Below are positions 54,121 to 62,187 of a stretch of DNA of 64,000 nucleotides, one piece after another. Source of the stretch: Nostoc sp. JL34 (GTDB lineage Bacteria > Cyanobacteriota > Cyanobacteriia > Cyanobacteriales > Nostocaceae); the NCBI RefSeq assembly GCF_017114945.1, contig NZ_JABXKQ010000014.1, positions 62,001 to 126,000 on the forward strand, read 5' to 3'. A program made the translations under genes and the position numbers. Below the pieces are notes generated by a model. That model was not told the DNA's origin, did not search any database, and saw nothing but the letters and a program-made list of their open reading frames with translations. The first letter of the stretch is position 1; every line of letters starts with the position of its first letter.

Positions 54121-57100
54121 ATGCATCGTATAAGTAGCACATCGGGTGGATGGAATCAGTCAGAGGGGTTAATTTTTTTAGAACAAACTCCCGCGCCTTT
54201 CGTGTTGATTACGGCTGCTGATACCGACATTCAAACCTTGGCAGTTGCGGTGACAAAATTACCTGTAAGTTTTCCTGCATTAAGAGTCGCCAACCTATTG
54301 CAGTTGCAGCAACAATTAAGTATAGATACTTACGGTGAGCAAGTTTTGGAACTTGCCCAAGTAATTATTTTGCGCCTATTAGGAGGACGTTCTTACTGGG
54401 GTTATGGATTAGAAGTAGTGCAAGAAATTGTGCAACGAAATGGTAGAACCCTCATTGTAATGCCAGGGGATGACGCTTTTGATCCCGATTTAATTTCCCA
54501 GTCTACCCTGCCCTTGGGTGTTGTTAACCAGGTATGGCAGTATTTTAGCGAAGGCGGCGTGGAAAATTTCGTTAATGCTCTGCAATTTATCTCCGATAGT
54601 TGCTTATTAACTGCATATAATCCCCCGCCACCTCAGCCGATTCCGCGTGTGGGATTGTATGAGTGGGGATTGGGGACTGGGGACTGGGGAAGGGGAGAGT
54701 TACAAATATATTCATCCACCTCAGAACTGGATTCATCCACCTCAGAACTCCGTTCATCCACCTCAGAACTGGATTCATCCACCTCAGAACTCCGTTCATC
54801 CACCTCGGAACTGGATTCATCCACCTCAGAATCTCAAATCTCTCAATCCCCAGTCCCCAATCCCCAGTCCCCAGTCCCCAATCCCCAATCCCCAATCCCC
54901 AAAATTGGCATCCTTTTCTACCGCGCTCATTATTTAGCGGGGAATACCAAAGTAATTGATGCTTTATGCGAAGCTTTGGTACAGAAAAATTTACAACCAG
55001 TGCCAGTATTTGTTTCTTCATTGCGTGAACCAGATGTTCAAGTTGAGTTGAGTGAATTTTTTCAACCCAAAGAAGCTGAATCAATTGCTGTACTGCTAAA
55101 TACCACCAGTTTTTCTCTAGCACGCTTGGAAAGCGAAACACCCCAAACCGAACTTTGGCAAAAATTAGATGTGCCTGTGTTGCAGGTAATCCTCAGTGGC
55201 GGATCGATTGAGCAGTGGGAGTCACAGTTTCAAGGGCTTTCTCCCCGTGATATTGGGATGAATGTGGCGCTACCAGAAGTAGATGGGCGGATTATTACTC
55301 GTGCTGTGTCTTTTAAAGCATTGCAAACTCGTAATCCCCATTTAGAAACAGATGTGGTAATTTATGAACCAGTGAGCGATCGCATTGAGTTCGTTGCTAA
55401 ACTAGCAGCAAATTGGGCGCGTCTACGTTCCAAACCACCCCAAGAACGTCGAATTGCCTTAATTCTGGCAAACTACCCCAACCGCAATGGCCGCCTCGCC
55501 AATGGTGTGGGACTCGACACCCCAGCTAGTTGTGTAGAAATCCTGCAAGCTTTACATCAGGCTGGTTATGAAGTAGAAAATCCACCTGCTCAAGGAGACG
55601 AGTTGATTCAACGGCTGACAGATGGCGTAACCAACGATCCGGAAGGTAGAGAATCGCTTCCGGTACACCAAAGTGTTTCTTGGGAAGAATACCAAGAATA
55701 TTTCGCTTCATTACCGCCAGCAGTTCAGCAAGGTATTAGTGAACGGTGGGGAAACTTAGAACAAGGAAGCAATCAACAATTATTCCCCTCTGCCCCTCTG
55801 CCCCCCTACCCCTCTGCCTCCATCCCCGTTCCCGGAATCCAACTCGGCAACATCTTCGTGGGAATTCAGCCAGCAAGGGGTTATGATAATGACCCCAGTT
55901 TGAATTATCATGCGCCGGATTTAGAACCAACTCATGCTTATTTAGCTTTCTACTATTGGGTTAGAGAAACTTTTGGTGCTGATGCTGTAGTTCATGTAGG
56001 GAAACACGGAAATCTAGAATGGCTACCGGGTAAAAGTGTGGCTTTATCGAGTAATTGTTATCCAGAAGTAGCTTTCGGCGCACTTCCCCACCTGTACCCG
56101 TTTATTGTCAACGATCCTGGTGAAGGTTCCCAAGCCAAACGTCGCGCTCAAGCGGTGATTATAGATCACCTCACGCCACCGATGACTCGCGCGGAACTCT
56201 ACGGTTCTTTACAACAGTTAGAAAATTTAATTGATGAGTATTATGAAGCTGACAGTTTAGATCCTTCGCGTTTGCCAGTGATTCGCGATCGCATCCACGA
56301 ATTGGTGATCAAAGAAAATCTCCATCTAGATTTAGGAATCCAAAATGAAACAGAAATTTTTAATTCTGAATCTCTGGTTTTAAATTCCATCGGTGGCTAT
56401 CTTTGTGAATTGAAAGAAGCCCAAATCCGCGATGGCTTGCACATTTTTGGGCAATGTCCCCAAGGAAGGCAACTGCGAGATTTAATAGTAGCGATCGCTC
56501 GTATCCCCAATCGCCATTCTCCAGGTATTACCCGTGCGATCGCTCAAGATTGGGGGCTAGACTTCGACCCCCTCACAGCCGATTTGTCAATGACTAGTGG
56601 TGAATACTCAATAGTCAATGGCACAGAATGCCGTACCCTCGGTGATATTGTCGAAGTCCTAGAAGAACACGCCGCCCTCTTAGTAGAACAACTAATAAAT
56701 CAAAACTCTTGTAGAGACGCGATTCATCGCGTCTTTGCTGGGGGGGGAGACGCGATGAATCGCGTTTCTACCTGGATACGCGATCGCCTCCTCCCAGCCT
56801 TACAAAAAACCGATCAAGAAATCACCCACTTATTACATGGACTAGATGGCGGATATGTCCCCAGCGCTCCATCTGGCGCACCCACACGCGGCCGCCCGGA
56901 AGTTCTACCAACAGGGAGAAACTTTTATTCTGTCGATATTCGTGCCATTCCCACCGAAACAGCTTGGGATATTGGCAGAAAAGCCGCCGAAACACTCGTT
57001 GAATATTACACTCAAGAACATGGTGAGTATCCCAAAACACTAGGCTTATCATTGTGGGGAACAGCCACCATGAGAACAGGCGGTGATGACATTGCCGAAG

Positions 57101-58218
57101 CCTTAGCTTTACTCGGAGTCCAGCCTGTATGGGATGGTGCAGCACGGCGAGTAGTAGATTTTGAAATTTTGCCCCTAGCGATTTTGGGGCGTCCCCGTGT
57201 AGATGTCACCTTGCGAATTTCGGGATTCTTCCGCGATGCTTTTCCCAACTTAATTGACTTATTCGATCAAGCAGTATCAGCAGTAGCAGACTTGGATGAA
57301 CCGCCAGAACAAAATCCTCTAGCCGATGCGGTTCGTCAAGAGACTGAATTGTGGACAAGCCAAGGATTAACTTTAGAAGAAGCCGTGGTGCGATCGCGTT
57401 ATCGCATCTTTGGTTCTCGTCCAGGTGCTTACGGCACCGGACTCCAAGGTTTAATCGAATCGCAAAACTGGACAGATGACGAAGATTTAGCCCGCGCCTA
57501 CATTAACTGGAGTTCTTACGCCTATTCTTCGGGAGCAGGAGCAGGGGGAGCGGGGGGAGCAGGGGAAGCAGGGGGAGCAGGGGAGGATAAAATTTCCAAT
57601 CCCCAATCCCCAATCCCCAGTCCCCAGTCACCAGTGCCCAATAACGAAGCCTTCAAGCAACGCTTGTCCCAAATGCAAGTTGTCCTGCACAATCAAGATA
57701 ACCGCGAACACGACCTACTCGATTCTGATGATTATTACCAATTTCAGGGTGGCTTAACAGCAGCGGTGCGTTCTCTACAGGGAAAAAATCCCCAAACCTA
57801 TTTTGGAGATAATTCTATACCCGCCCAACCACGCGTTCGTCAACTGAAAGCAGAAATTGCCCGAGTGTATCGTTCTCGCGTAGTTAATCCCAAATGGATT
57901 GCAGGAGTAATGCGCCACGGATACAAGGGAGCATTTGAAATGGCAGCGACGGTAGATTATCTATTCGCCTACGATGCAACCGCAAAATGTGTCGAAGATT
58001 ACATGTATCAAGGCATAGTAGATGCTTATTTACTCGATCCAGTTGTTGTAGAATTTATTCAGCAAAAGAACCCTTACGCACTGCGTGATATTGCTGAAAA
58101 ATTATTAGAAGCACACAAGCGCAATTTATGGGAGGATGTAAACATAGGAACATTAGAAGCTTTGAGGAACCTAGTACATCAAGCTGAAGCAGTTATCGAA
58201 GAAAAATCAATGGTGTAG
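54121..58218 (+). CDS. cobN: cobaltochelatase subunit CobN
   Basis: 1365 residues; relatives are about 1250-1270. It is the large subunit of the ATP-dependent chelatase that puts cobalt (or, in ChlH relatives, magnesium) into the tetrapyrrole ring. Landmarks: VGKHGNLEWLPGKSVALS, NDPGEGSQAKRRAQAVIIDH, RDLIVAIARIPNRHSPG, PKTLGLSLWGTATMRTGGDD and VMRHGYKGAFEMAATVDYL. Five repeat-encoded insertions (at about residues 180-261, 553-573, 864-884, 913-930 and 1136-1174) account for most of the extra length; none shifts the frame. The chelatase core appears complete. It is followed 10 bases later by a peptidoglycan-binding gene. Confidence 0.9.
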   Translation: MHRISSTSGGWNQSEGLIFLEQTPAPFVLITAADTDIQTLAVAVTKLPVSFPALRVANLLQLQQQLSIDTYGEQVLELAQVIILRLLGGRSYWGYGLEVVQEIVQRNGRTLIVMPGDDAFDPDLISQSTLPLGVVNQVWQYFSEGGVENFVNALQFISDSCLLTAYNPPPPQPIPRVGLYEWGLGTGDWGRGELQIYSSTSELDSSTSELRSSTSELDSSTSELRSSTSELDSSTSESQISQSPVPNPQSPVPNPQSPIPKIGILFYRAHYLAGNTKVIDALCEALVQKNLQPVPVFVSSLREPDVQVELSEFFQPKEAESIAVLLNTTSFSLARLESETPQTELWQKLDVPVLQVILSGGSIEQWESQFQGLSPRDIGMNVALPEVDGRIITRAVSFKALQTRNPHLETDVVIYEPVSDRIEFVAKLAANWARLRSKPPQERRIALILANYPNRNGRLANGVGLDTPASCVEILQALHQAGYEVENPPAQGDELIQRLTDGVTNDPEGRESLPVHQSVSWEEYQEYFASLPPAVQQGISERWGNLEQGSNQQLFPSAPLPPYPSASIPVPGIQLGNIFVGIQPARGYDNDPSLNYHAPDLEPTHAYLAFYYWVRETFGADAVVHVGKHGNLEWLPGKSVALSSNCYPEVAFGALPHLYPFIVNDPGEGSQAKRRAQAVIIDHLTPPMTRAELYGSLQQLENLIDEYYEADSLDPSRLPVIRDRIHELVIKENLHLDLGIQNETEIFNSESLVLNSIGGYLCELKEAQIRDGLHIFGQCPQGRQLRDLIVAIARIPNRHSPGITRAIAQDWGLDFDPLTADLSMTSGEYSIVNGTECRTLGDIVEVLEEHAALLVEQLINQNSCRDAIHRVFAGGGDAMNRVSTWIRDRLLPALQKTDQEITHLLHGLDGGYVPSAPSGAPTRGRPEVLPTGRNFYSVDIRAIPTETAWDIGRKAAETLVEYYTQEHGEYPKTLGLSLWGTATMRTGGDDIAEALALLGVQPVWDGAARRVVDFEILPLAILGRPRVDVTLRISGFFRDAFPNLIDLFDQAVSAVADLDEPPEQNPLADAVRQETELWTSQGLTLEEAVVRSRYRIFGSRPGAYGTGLQGLIESQNWTDDEDLARAYINWSSYAYSSGAGAGGAGGAGEAGGAGEDKISNPQSPIPSPQSPVPNNEAFKQRLSQMQVVLHNQDNREHDLLDSDDYYQFQGGLTAAVRSLQGKNPQTYFGDNSIPAQPRVRQLKAEIARVYRSRVVNPKWIAGVMRHGYKGAFEMAATVDYLFAYDATAKCVEDYMYQGIVDAYLLDPVVVEFIQQKNPYALRDIAEKLLEAHKRNLWEDVNIGTLEALRNLVHQAEAVIEEKSMV
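54661..54900 (+). repeat. cobN insertion 1: 21-bp tandem repeat framed by CCCCAGT-type repeats
   Basis: From 54712 to about 54832 six copies of a 21-base unit (TCATCCACCTCAGAACTGGA and variants) encode S-S-T-S-E-L-[DR]. They are flanked on the left by GGGGACTGGGGACTGGGG and on the right by CCCCAGTCCCCAATCCCC, which are mutually complementary, so the whole could fold into a long hairpin. The insert keeps the cobN frame. Confidence 0.75.
55779..55838 (+). repeat. cobN insertion 2: CCCCTCTGCC repeat
   Basis: TTCCCCTCTGCCCCTCTGCC and CCCCTACCCCTCTGCC encode a Pro/Ser/Ala-rich run (residues about 553-573) between two conserved CobN segments. The frame is kept. Confidence 0.6.
56711..56771 (+). 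repeat. cobN insertion 3: inverted repeat with 24-base arms
   Basis: The arms at 56711-56734 and 56748-56771 match with one mismatch in 24, and each arm itself contains the GACGCGA...TCGCGTC palindrome. The encoded segment (residues about 864-884, RDAIHRVFAGGGDAMNRV) interrupts a less-conserved part of CobN. The frame is kept. Confidence 0.65.
56858..56910 (+). repeat. cobN insertion 4: PSGAPTRGRPEVLPTG segment
   Basis: TCCATCTGGCGCACCCACAC, GCGGCCGCCCGGAAGTTCTA and CCAACAGG encode a short Pro/Gly/Arg segment. A similar segment (NGASGSRHEVLPAG) lies at the end of the RND pump gene. This points to one dispersed repeat placed in frame in two genes. Confidence 0.5.
57526..57640 (+). repeat. cobN insertion 5: Gly/Ala repeat plus CCCCAAT repeat
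   Basis: GGAGCAGGAGCAGGGGGAGC and further GGGGGAGCAGG units encode Gly/Ala/Glu; CCAATCCCCAATCCCCAGTC encodes Pro/Gln/Ser. Residues about 1136-1174 are thus an insert between conserved segments, in frame. Confidence 0.65.
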
Positions 58219-58227
58219 GAAACAAAT

Positions 58228-59367
58228 ATGGAAAATCTTGCGTATTTGCACCTAGCTTTCGCCTACGAAGACAGCACACCCAGTGAATTGGTCTCCCTCA
58301 GTTCTTTGTTTAAGGACGCAGCTGCACCAGACTGGAAAAGGCTTTCAGGTAGGGCTTGGAAGTATATGTTGCCCCTTGCTCTGTCTTTATCTATTCTTGG
58401 CGCTGTCAGCAGCGTCATGGCACTAGAAAAAGGCGATCAAGGCCCTTCTGTCAGAAATCTACAACAAAAGTTGAAAACAGCAGGTTTTTACCAAGCTTCT
58501 GTTACCCAAGTATATGACGTATCCACACAAGAAGCTGTGCGGCGCTTCCAAAAGTCTGCTGGTTTACCAGTGGACGGCATTGTTGGAGCAAGCACCCTGC
58601 AAAAATTAGAAAGTTGGCAAGCCAAAAAGTCCACAACTGTGGCTACACAAGCTAAAAAAACCACTGCTGTAAGTGCACAAGCCAAAAAGCCCAGCACTAC
58701 TAGTTCAGCTAGTTCAGCCACCAGCAAGCGCCGCAGTCCCAACTACCTCGCTAAGGGGGATGAAGGTGAAGATGTCAGAGCTTTGCAAGAACGGTTAAGA
58801 GTCGCAGGCTTTTATTACGGAAACGCCACAGGAATATTTGGCCCAATTACTGAAGAATCTGTCAAGCGGTTCCAAGATTCTTACAAATTAAGCGTTGATG
58901 GAATTGCAGGCCCAGCAACATTGGGTAAATTGCCGGGAGTTGGCATCGGTGATGGAGAAGAGGCTCCCAAAAAGGTAGTCAATCGAGACAAACTTCGTGT
59001 AGGCGATCGCGGTGAGCCAGTTAGAATTGTTCAAGAACAATTGATCCAGGCAGGATATTTAGAGGGAGAGCCAAATGGCTACTATGGCCCCTATACTGCC
59101 GATGCTGTACGCCGATTTCAGGCAGCTAACTTCTTGAGTGCAAGTGGTGTTGCTGGCCCAACTACACGAGCTAAGTTATATAGCTCAGTTAATACTGCTA
59201 GCAAAAGCGAATTTAATACCTTAGAAATTCAAACCCGACTACGGGAGCGGGGTTTTTATAAAGGCAAGCTGAATGGTGTGATGGCAGATGACACCAAAAA
59301 AGCGATTAAACAAGCCCAGGAATTCTACGGCATCAGTCTCAAGGATCTTAAGAGCGGACGCTTTTAA
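58228..59367 (+). CDS. peptidoglycan-binding protein with four PG_binding_1 repeats
   Basis: 379 residues. A signal-anchor or signal peptide lies at about 45-68 (YMLPLALSLSILGAVSSVMA). PG_binding_1 repeats follow: LEKGDQGPSVRNLQQKLKTA, LAKGDEGEDVRALQERLRVA, LRVGDRGEPVRIVQEQLIQA and a shorter IQTRLRERGFYKGKLNGVM. The Lys/Thr/Ser linker between the first two repeats is low-complexity. It would sit in the periplasm on cell wall. It is 10 bases after cobN and convergent with furA. In Anabaena PCC 7120 the gene in this position (alr1690) is co-transcribed with an antisense RNA to furA. Confidence 0.85.
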   Translation: MENLAYLHLAFAYEDSTPSELVSLSSLFKDAAAPDWKRLSGRAWKYMLPLALSLSILGAVSSVMALEKGDQGPSVRNLQQKLKTAGFYQASVTQVYDVSTQEAVRRFQKSAGLPVDGIVGASTLQKLESWQAKKSTTVATQAKKTTAVSAQAKKPSTTSSASSATSKRRSPNYLAKGDEGEDVRALQERLRVAGFYYGNATGIFGPITEESVKRFQDSYKLSVDGIAGPATLGKLPGVGIGDGEEAPKKVVNRDKLRVGDRGEPVRIVQEQLIQAGYLEGEPNGYYGPYTADAVRRFQAANFLSASGVAGPTTRAKLYSSVNTASKSEFNTLEIQTRLRERGFYKGKLNGVMADDTKKAIKQAQEFYGISLKDLKSGRF

Positions 59368-59385
59368 CATCCGCTTTGGTGTTTT
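59353..59385 (+). terminator. weak hairpin after the peptidoglycan-binding gene
   Basis: AGCGGA and TCCGCT form a 6-base stem around an 11-base loop that spans the stop codon. The following DNA is TTGGTGTTTTT, a poor T-run. Read-through into the region opposite furA is therefore plausible. Confidence 0.45.
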
Positions 59386-59498
59386 TAGTATCACTTCCCA
59401 ACTGGTTGCTTGCCTCCAGTAACAGCAAATTACGAACTGCTCAGATTCCATTTATTTGGTAAATTTGAGTAGTTTCGTCTTATTTATCTACCCACGCA

Positions 59499-59954
59499 CT
59501 AAAGCGGCATCAGCGCCCGTTGGCACTTGGGGCACACTGCATGAATGGTCATTTGACAGTCCAGTAGGTGAAAACCTTCTTTTTGAGCGGTTTTTGACCC
59601 AATTTTTAAAATTGAATCATTTTTAAACTCAATAGTTGAGTTGCATCGAACACAAATTAAGTGATGGTGGTGATGAGGATAGGGCTGGTTGATCTCATAA
59701 TGCTTATGTCCCTCGCCCAATTCTAGTTCCCGTAAAATTCCCATCCTGGCCATCAACTTCAAAGTCCGATAAATAGTTGACAGACTGATCCCTTCACCAT
59801 CAGTTTCTAGCCGATGATAAAGATCCTCCGCACTCAGATGTTCACCTTGCGGAAGTTCTTGAAAAATGTGTAAAATTGTTTCGCGCTGGGGAGTTAATCG
59901 CCAGCCTCGTTCGTTCAGTTCTGCCTTGAGTGAAGTAGTTGTGTAGACAGTCAT
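59499..59954 (-). CDS. furA: ferric uptake regulator FurA
   Basis: 151 residues from ATG 59954 (the 59972 frame is not supported). The winged-helix DNA-binding domain is RGWRLTPQRETILHIF through STIYRTLKLMARMGIL. The metal/dimer domain has HHHHH and Cys101, 104, 133, 141 and 144 (CVRC, LDCQ, CPKC), the five-Cys set known for Anabaena FurA, of which Cys101 is functionally important. It represses iron-uptake genes in response to Fe(II) and also binds haem. It probably regulates itself through the TTCTCAA/TTGAGAA sites just upstream. A convergent gene lies downstream. Firm assignment. Confidence 0.93.
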   Translation of the reverse strand: MTVYTTTSLKAELNERGWRLTPQRETILHIFQELPQGEHLSAEDLYHRLETDGEGISLSTIYRTLKLMARMGILRELELGEGHKHYEINQPYPHHHHHLICVRCNSTIEFKNDSILKIGSKTAQKEGFHLLDCQMTIHAVCPKCQRALMPL

Positions 59955-59960
59955 ACTAAT

Positions 59961-60042
59961 AGTTCTCAACAAAGCTTGTTAGTTGAGAATATAACAAATC
60001 TTGGGAGCAATTTGCAACAATCATTGCCTATTGAGAATTCTT
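59961..60042 (-). promoter_or_regulatory. candidate iron boxes upstream of furA
   Basis: TTCTCAAC (59963-59970) and GTTGAGAA (59982-59989) form a perfect inverted repeat, and a further ATTGAGAATTC lies at 60030-60040. TTCTCAA/TTGAGAA cores resemble the AT-rich iron boxes described for cyanobacterial Fur targets. The position, 9-86 bases upstream of the furA start, fits autoregulation. Confidence 0.5.
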
Positions 60043-60374
60043 ACTAAATATTTAAGAACAATTCATCAAATCTTGAGCAAAATTCAAGTAATAAGCTGTA
60101 GTGCATTTAATTTGCATACAGCTAATAGTTAGGATACTTGTAACGATTGCATCCCTTGACTTTGAATTTTGCATAAGTTAAATTTGAATTGGTTAGTTGC
60201 TCCCCACGTTCAAGATATCTGAGCAAAAATTTGGGGAAAACTCTTATACAGTTTAATGCCAATTATTTGCTGTAAGCCTACAAAAGGCTTTTAAGCTGGG
60301 AATTAAATCAGCTTTTTGTCCCTAGTCATTTGTCAAGTGTAGTTTTCTAATGACAAATGACTAATGACAAATGA
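60043..60374. other. intergenic region between furA and sigC
   Basis: The DNA between furA's promoter and the sigC stop codon shows no gene. It ends in a tandem repeat of TGACAAATGACTAA-type sequence (60323-60378), whose last copy supplies the sigC stop. Confidence 0.5.
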
Positions 60375-60378
60375 CTAA
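60323..60378. repeat. TGACAAATGACTAA tandem repeat ending in the sigC stop
   Basis: CTAATGACAAATGA at 60347-60360 repeats at 60361-60374, with a related inverted copy TAGTCATTTGTCA at about 60323-60335. On the minus strand the TAG stop of sigC (60375-60377) is the start of this repeat. It belongs to the heptamer-derived short tandem repeats of Nostoc. Confidence 0.6.
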
Positions 60379-61625
60379 CTTAGAGACTCCAAATAGTCGC
60401 GGATGAGGTTGCGACGCTTGGGTTGACGTAACTTTTGCAAAGCCTTGGATTCAATTTGGCGGACTCGTTCGCGCGACAAGTCAAGAGCGCGGCCAATTTC
60501 CGCTAAAGAATAAGGATGACCATCTGCTAAACCAAACCGCATTAGAATTACATCGCGCTCCCGGCTAGTCAAATCTGACAGCAGATGATGCAAATCTCTT
60601 TGTAAAGATTCTCGCATTAACATCTCTTCTGGAGTTACACTGTCAGTTTCGAGTAATTCGCCTAACTCAGTGTCTTTATCCTTGCCTACCTTGGTTTCTA
60701 AAGAAACGGAGCGAGGAACCCGCAACAAAACTTCTCGCACTTGGGTCGGTGTCATCTCTAACTCTGTTGCTAAATCTTCTAGAGTTGGAGTGCGACCTTT
60801 TTCTTGAGCAATTTTGCGTTGAGCCTTTTTGATTTTGTTTAACTTTTCGGTGATGTGAACCGGTAGGCGAATCGTGCGACTAGAAGTAGCGATCGCTCGG
60901 GTAATTCCCTGACGAATCCACCAGTAAGCATAAGTACTGAAGCGATAACCCTTAGTTGGGTCAAATTTTTCTACAGCCCGCTCCAAACCTAATGTACCTT
61001 CTTGGACTAAATCCAACAATTCCAAGCCGCGATTTTGATACTTCTTAGCAACAGACACAACTAGACGAAGATTCGCCTTAATCATGTGTTCTTTTGCTTG
61101 GAGTCCTTGGGACTGAACTTGCTCCAACTCTTCTACTGTCAACTTGGCGATTTCAGCCCAGCGACGTTTGCCATCTGCCAAAGTCGGTCTGAGATCCGGT
61201 ACCATTATGCCAGCAGTGGCAGCCCATCTTTCCAAAGACGGGCGATGTCCTAGTTCCGAGGTTAGACGTTCTTGAACTTCAATTAATCGGAGATAAGGTG
61301 AAATCACTTCATCCCCTTGCTTGGCCGCGTTAGCAAGCACTATCCGCATCCGCAAGTAGCGCTGGACTTTTTGAGCTTCTGAAACCTCTTCATCCCGCCC
61401 TAACAAGCGAACTCGACCAATTTCTTGAAGATATAGACGTACTAGGTCTGTACTCCGACGGTTAGTGTTAGCAGCAAAGTTTGCATGGTCAACAGAAGCG
61501 ATCTCTAGCTCCTGTAGGTCATCTACCGATAACTCACTGTCATCAACCGTGAGATCCGAGTCCAAAGCCTGGCGGGACTTTTTGGTGTTGTAGGGGGCAT
61601 CTGCATAAAAAGATGTTGCTGGCAT
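60375..61625 (-). CDS. sigC: group 2 sigma factor, SigC-like
   Basis: 416 residues from ATG 61625 (61655 would add ten). Region 1.2 is DLVRLYLQEIGRVRLL; region 2 has IKANLRLVVSVAKKYQNRGL, ELLDLVQEGTLGLERAVEKF and FSTYAYWWIRQGITRAIA (the -10 contacts); region 4 ends LSRERVRQIESKALQKL, the -35 helix-turn-helix. It lacks the long region 1.1 of SigA, so it is a non-essential group 2 factor. Next to furA it equals the position of sigC in Anabaena PCC 7120, where sigC is tied to nitrogen stress and heterocyst development. A 16-base direct repeat lies just upstream. Confidence 0.85.
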   Translation of the reverse strand: MPATSFYADAPYNTKKSRQALDSDLTVDDSELSVDDLQELEIASVDHANFAANTNRRSTDLVRLYLQEIGRVRLLGRDEEVSEAQKVQRYLRMRIVLANAAKQGDEVISPYLRLIEVQERLTSELGHRPSLERWAATAGIMVPDLRPTLADGKRRWAEIAKLTVEELEQVQSQGLQAKEHMIKANLRLVVSVAKKYQNRGLELLDLVQEGTLGLERAVEKFDPTKGYRFSTYAYWWIRQGITRAIATSSRTIRLPVHITEKLNKIKKAQRKIAQEKGRTPTLEDLATELEMTPTQVREVLLRVPRSVSLETKVGKDKDTELGELLETDSVTPEEMLMRESLQRDLHHLLSDLTSRERDVILMRFGLADGHPYSLAEIGRALDLSRERVRQIESKALQKLRQPKRRNLIRDYLESLS

Positions 61626-62187
61626 AAAGATCGTCTCAATGGCTCCAGGTAACAATAGATTACGGTCAGCTTAGATTACGGTCAGCTATTCAACTGTTGC
61701 TATTGTTCCCGTGATTTACGATGAACTAACATGGTTGAAGGTTCCATTACAATTTTTTTAGAAATTAACTGTAAGGGTTTTATTGGATACAGTATTACTG
61801 AACTTAATCGGCTGCTAAATTTTTGATTGAACCAATAGCTATTTAAATCCACAGCTAGGCTTTCATATTTCAACTACTTAGTTAATATTTCAACCTTGAT
61901 GGGTTTTGATAGTAACTTTTGCAACACAGTATAAACATCCTTCAGTGAATGTCATCTTTATAATTGGCATAGTCACATTTACATGGCTACGAAAGTAATA
62001 TCCTGACGATTTACCAATTTTTTCTAAGGATTATTCAGGTATAAGTAGAACTAATAGATATCGGATAAGTGATTAGTATTAACGGCAAAAATACTATCAA
62101 CACGGAGATAGAAGACGCAAAGAGTATGTGATGCATCCTCTTCCGTGTCAGTCTTAACCCGTCAACTTTAACTTGACAGACTACTAA
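61626..62187. other. intergenic region upstream of sigC
   Basis: 562 bases between sigC and gpsA. The 16-base TAGATTACGGTCAGCT occurs twice in tandem at 61656-61671 and 61672-61687. I found no clear NtcA (GTA-N8-TAC) site. The rest is AT-rich and shows no coding frame; the sigC promoter should be here. Confidence 0.5.
61656..61687. repeat. tandem 16-bp duplication upstream of sigC
   Basis: TAGATTACGGTCAGCT is followed directly by a second exact copy. It lies 31-62 bases upstream of the sigC start. It may be a recent slippage product or a doubled regulator site. Confidence 0.55.

Noticed and set aside
54587-55141. Long minus-strand frame of 184 codons in cobN
   Set aside because: It is an artefact of the 21-base and CCCCAGT repeats read backwards within a firmly identified gene.
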